Assembly (NCBI GenBank): GCA_963823675.1
Contig: CAWGMT010000025.1
Coordinates: forward strand, 186,001 to 250,000
Direction: 5' to 3'
Source of the DNA: CAWGMT01 sp963823675
GTDB taxonomy: Bacteria > Planctomycetota > Planctomycetia > Isosphaerales > Isosphaeraceae
Length of the DNA: 64,000 nt
Shown piece by piece: positions 63,136-64,000 of the stretch (positions within the stretch are counted from its first letter, which is position 1; every line of letters begins with the position of its first letter). The position numbers and the translations under genes were made by a program. Below the pieces are notes generated by a model. It did not search any database. It saw only the letters and a program-made list of their open reading frames with translations, and was not told the origin of the DNA.

Positions 63136-64000
63136 ATGAAACAGAGTGGGATGATTGTGACGGAGGGTTTGACGAAGTTTTATGGCCGCGTGGTTGCGGT
63201 CGATTCGCTCGCGATCGAGATTCGGCGGGGAGAAGTGTTTGGCCTATTGGGGCCCAATGGCTCGGGCAAGACGACGACGATCCGGCTCCTCTTGGGACTA
63301 TTGCGGCCGACGGCAGGCTGGGCCAAGGTTGGCGGATTTGACTGCTGGCGACAGAGCCTTGATGTGCGTCAACTGGTTTCGTACCTGCCCGGCGAGCTGC
63401 GGATGTACGGCTCGATGAGCGGGCTGGCCATGCTCAAGCTGCTCTGTGACTTGCGGCAAGGCGTGGGGCTCGACCGTGCCGTCGCGATCGCCGAGAGGGT
63501 CATGAAGCTGAATTTGCGGCGAGCCGTCAGGACCTACTCGACCGGCATGAAGCAGAAGCTGGCACTGGCGCAGGTTTTCGCCGATCCGGTGGAGGTCCTG
63601 ATCCTGGATGAGCCGACCTCGGCGCTCGACCCGTCAGCCCGATCGCTGGTGATCTCACTGGTTCAGGAAGCCCGAAACCTGGGACAGACTGTGGTTTTCT
63701 CCGGGCACGTGCTGGCGGAGGTCGAGCAGGTGGCCGACCGGGTTGCGATCATGCGGAGAGGCCGCTTGATGCACGTCGAAGACATGCACGCTCGCCGCAG
63801 CCTGCGGATGCTCTTGGTCCAGCTCCAGGACGGGCTGGAGCCGGCGCTCCCTGCCGAGCTCGAGCTCACCTTGCGCGAGCGAAACGGTCAAACACTGCTC
63901 CTGGAGCATCGCGGTGAGCTTTCCGCGTTGTTACGCTGGCTTGGTTCGGTCTCGATTCAGGACGTCGCCATCGGCACTGAAGACCTGCGCAGTCTTTATG
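63136..64000 (+). CDS. ABC transporter ATP-binding protein (3' partial)
   Basis: The frame runs off the right window edge; 288 codons are visible from ATG 63136 (GGATGAG five bases upstream; ATG 63127 is in the same frame). Standard nucleotide-binding domain: Walker A LLGPNGSGKTTTIRLLLGLL, Q-loop VSYLPGELRMYGSMSG, signature TYSTGMKQKLALAQVFAD, Walker B LILDEPTSALDP and H-loop FSGHVLAEV. The signature YSTGMKQK is of the ABC-2/DrrA-like exporter class, so a permease like the one at 16241 would be expected downstream of the edge. Confidence 0.92.
   Translation, partial: MKQSGMIVTEGLTKFYGRVVAVDSLAIEIRRGEVFGLLGPNGSGKTTTIRLLLGLLRPTAGWAKVGGFDCWRQSLDVRQLVSYLPGELRMYGSMSGLAMLKLLCDLRQGVGLDRAVAIAERVMKLNLRRAVRTYSTGMKQKLALAQVFADPVEVLILDEPTSALDPSARSLVISLVQEARNLGQTVVFSGHVLAEVEQVADRVAIMRRGRLMHVEDMHARRSLRMLLVQLQDGLEPALPAELELTLRERNGQTLLLEHRGELSALLRWLGSVSIQDVAIGTEDLRSLY

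Overview
The window looks like a chromosome segment of a planctomycete, most likely of the Isosphaeraceae (Isosphaera/Singulisphaera/Paludisphaera group). This is inferred from the high GC content, large eukaryote-like Ser/Thr kinases fused to STAND, FGE-sulfatase or TPR modules, small conserved proteins I recognise from that family, and characteristic dispersed palindromic repeats. No rRNA, tRNA or CRISPR array was seen.

Layout. 0-4 kb: a kinase/STAND/FGE-sulfatase fusion entering from the left edge. 4-8 kb: a small membrane protein and a TlpA-like redoxin, bracketed by dispersed repeats. 8.1-12.1 kb: a minus-strand, nuclease-rich accessory cluster (EEP hydrolase, phospholipase-D-like nuclease, RraB-like regulator, thermonuclease, PD-(D/E)XK-like protein, small unknown), flanked by members of the same two repeat families. 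12.3-18.1 kb: a zinc-ribbon/kinase/TPR protein and a two-module ABC permease. 18.3-19.9 kb: an IS4-family element. 20-24.4 kb: tandem repeats, two small planctomycete proteins and a 1070-residue exported protein. 24.6-35.6 kb: a signalling block with a STAS protein, two convergent hybrid histidine kinases and a kinase of about 2200 residues with twelve 92-residue HAMP-type repeats and three receiver domains. 35.8-47.3 kb: a stress/envelope block with two CBS-pair proteins, two CsbD proteins, a DUF1328 protein, a copper-storage-like four-helix protein, a YqjD/YqjE-like operon, a histidine kinase lacking its ATPase domain, an AI-2E family transporter and an NtrC-type regulator with an altered GAFTGA loop. 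47.8-60.5 kb: a pilus/secretion locus (PilM-like protein, two further single-span proteins with Gly/Met-rich tracts, an exported protein on the other strand, a TPR-secretin). 60.6-64 kb: a YdjY-like protein, a MoeA gene lacking its core, a small conserved protein and an ABC ATPase cut by the window end.

The dominant technical feature is a large set of frameshifts. At the sites I traced by hand, the reading frame is restored by adding back one GC dinucleotide (two at some sites) to a short GCGC or CGCG run. I therefore treat most broken genes as single genes that may be intact in the organism, and give the joined extents. Whether the losses are sequencing or basecalling artefacts (for example at a methylated GCGC-type motif) or real cannot be decided from the sequence alone.

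How the parts may work together: the signalling block and the stress block read as one two-component and general-stress neighbourhood. The pilus locus encodes an inner-membrane platform (PilM plus two single-span proteins) and its outer-membrane secretin. The most likely under-described parts are the repeat-bracketed nuclease cluster and the Gly/Met-rich inserts in three consecutive pilus-platform proteins.
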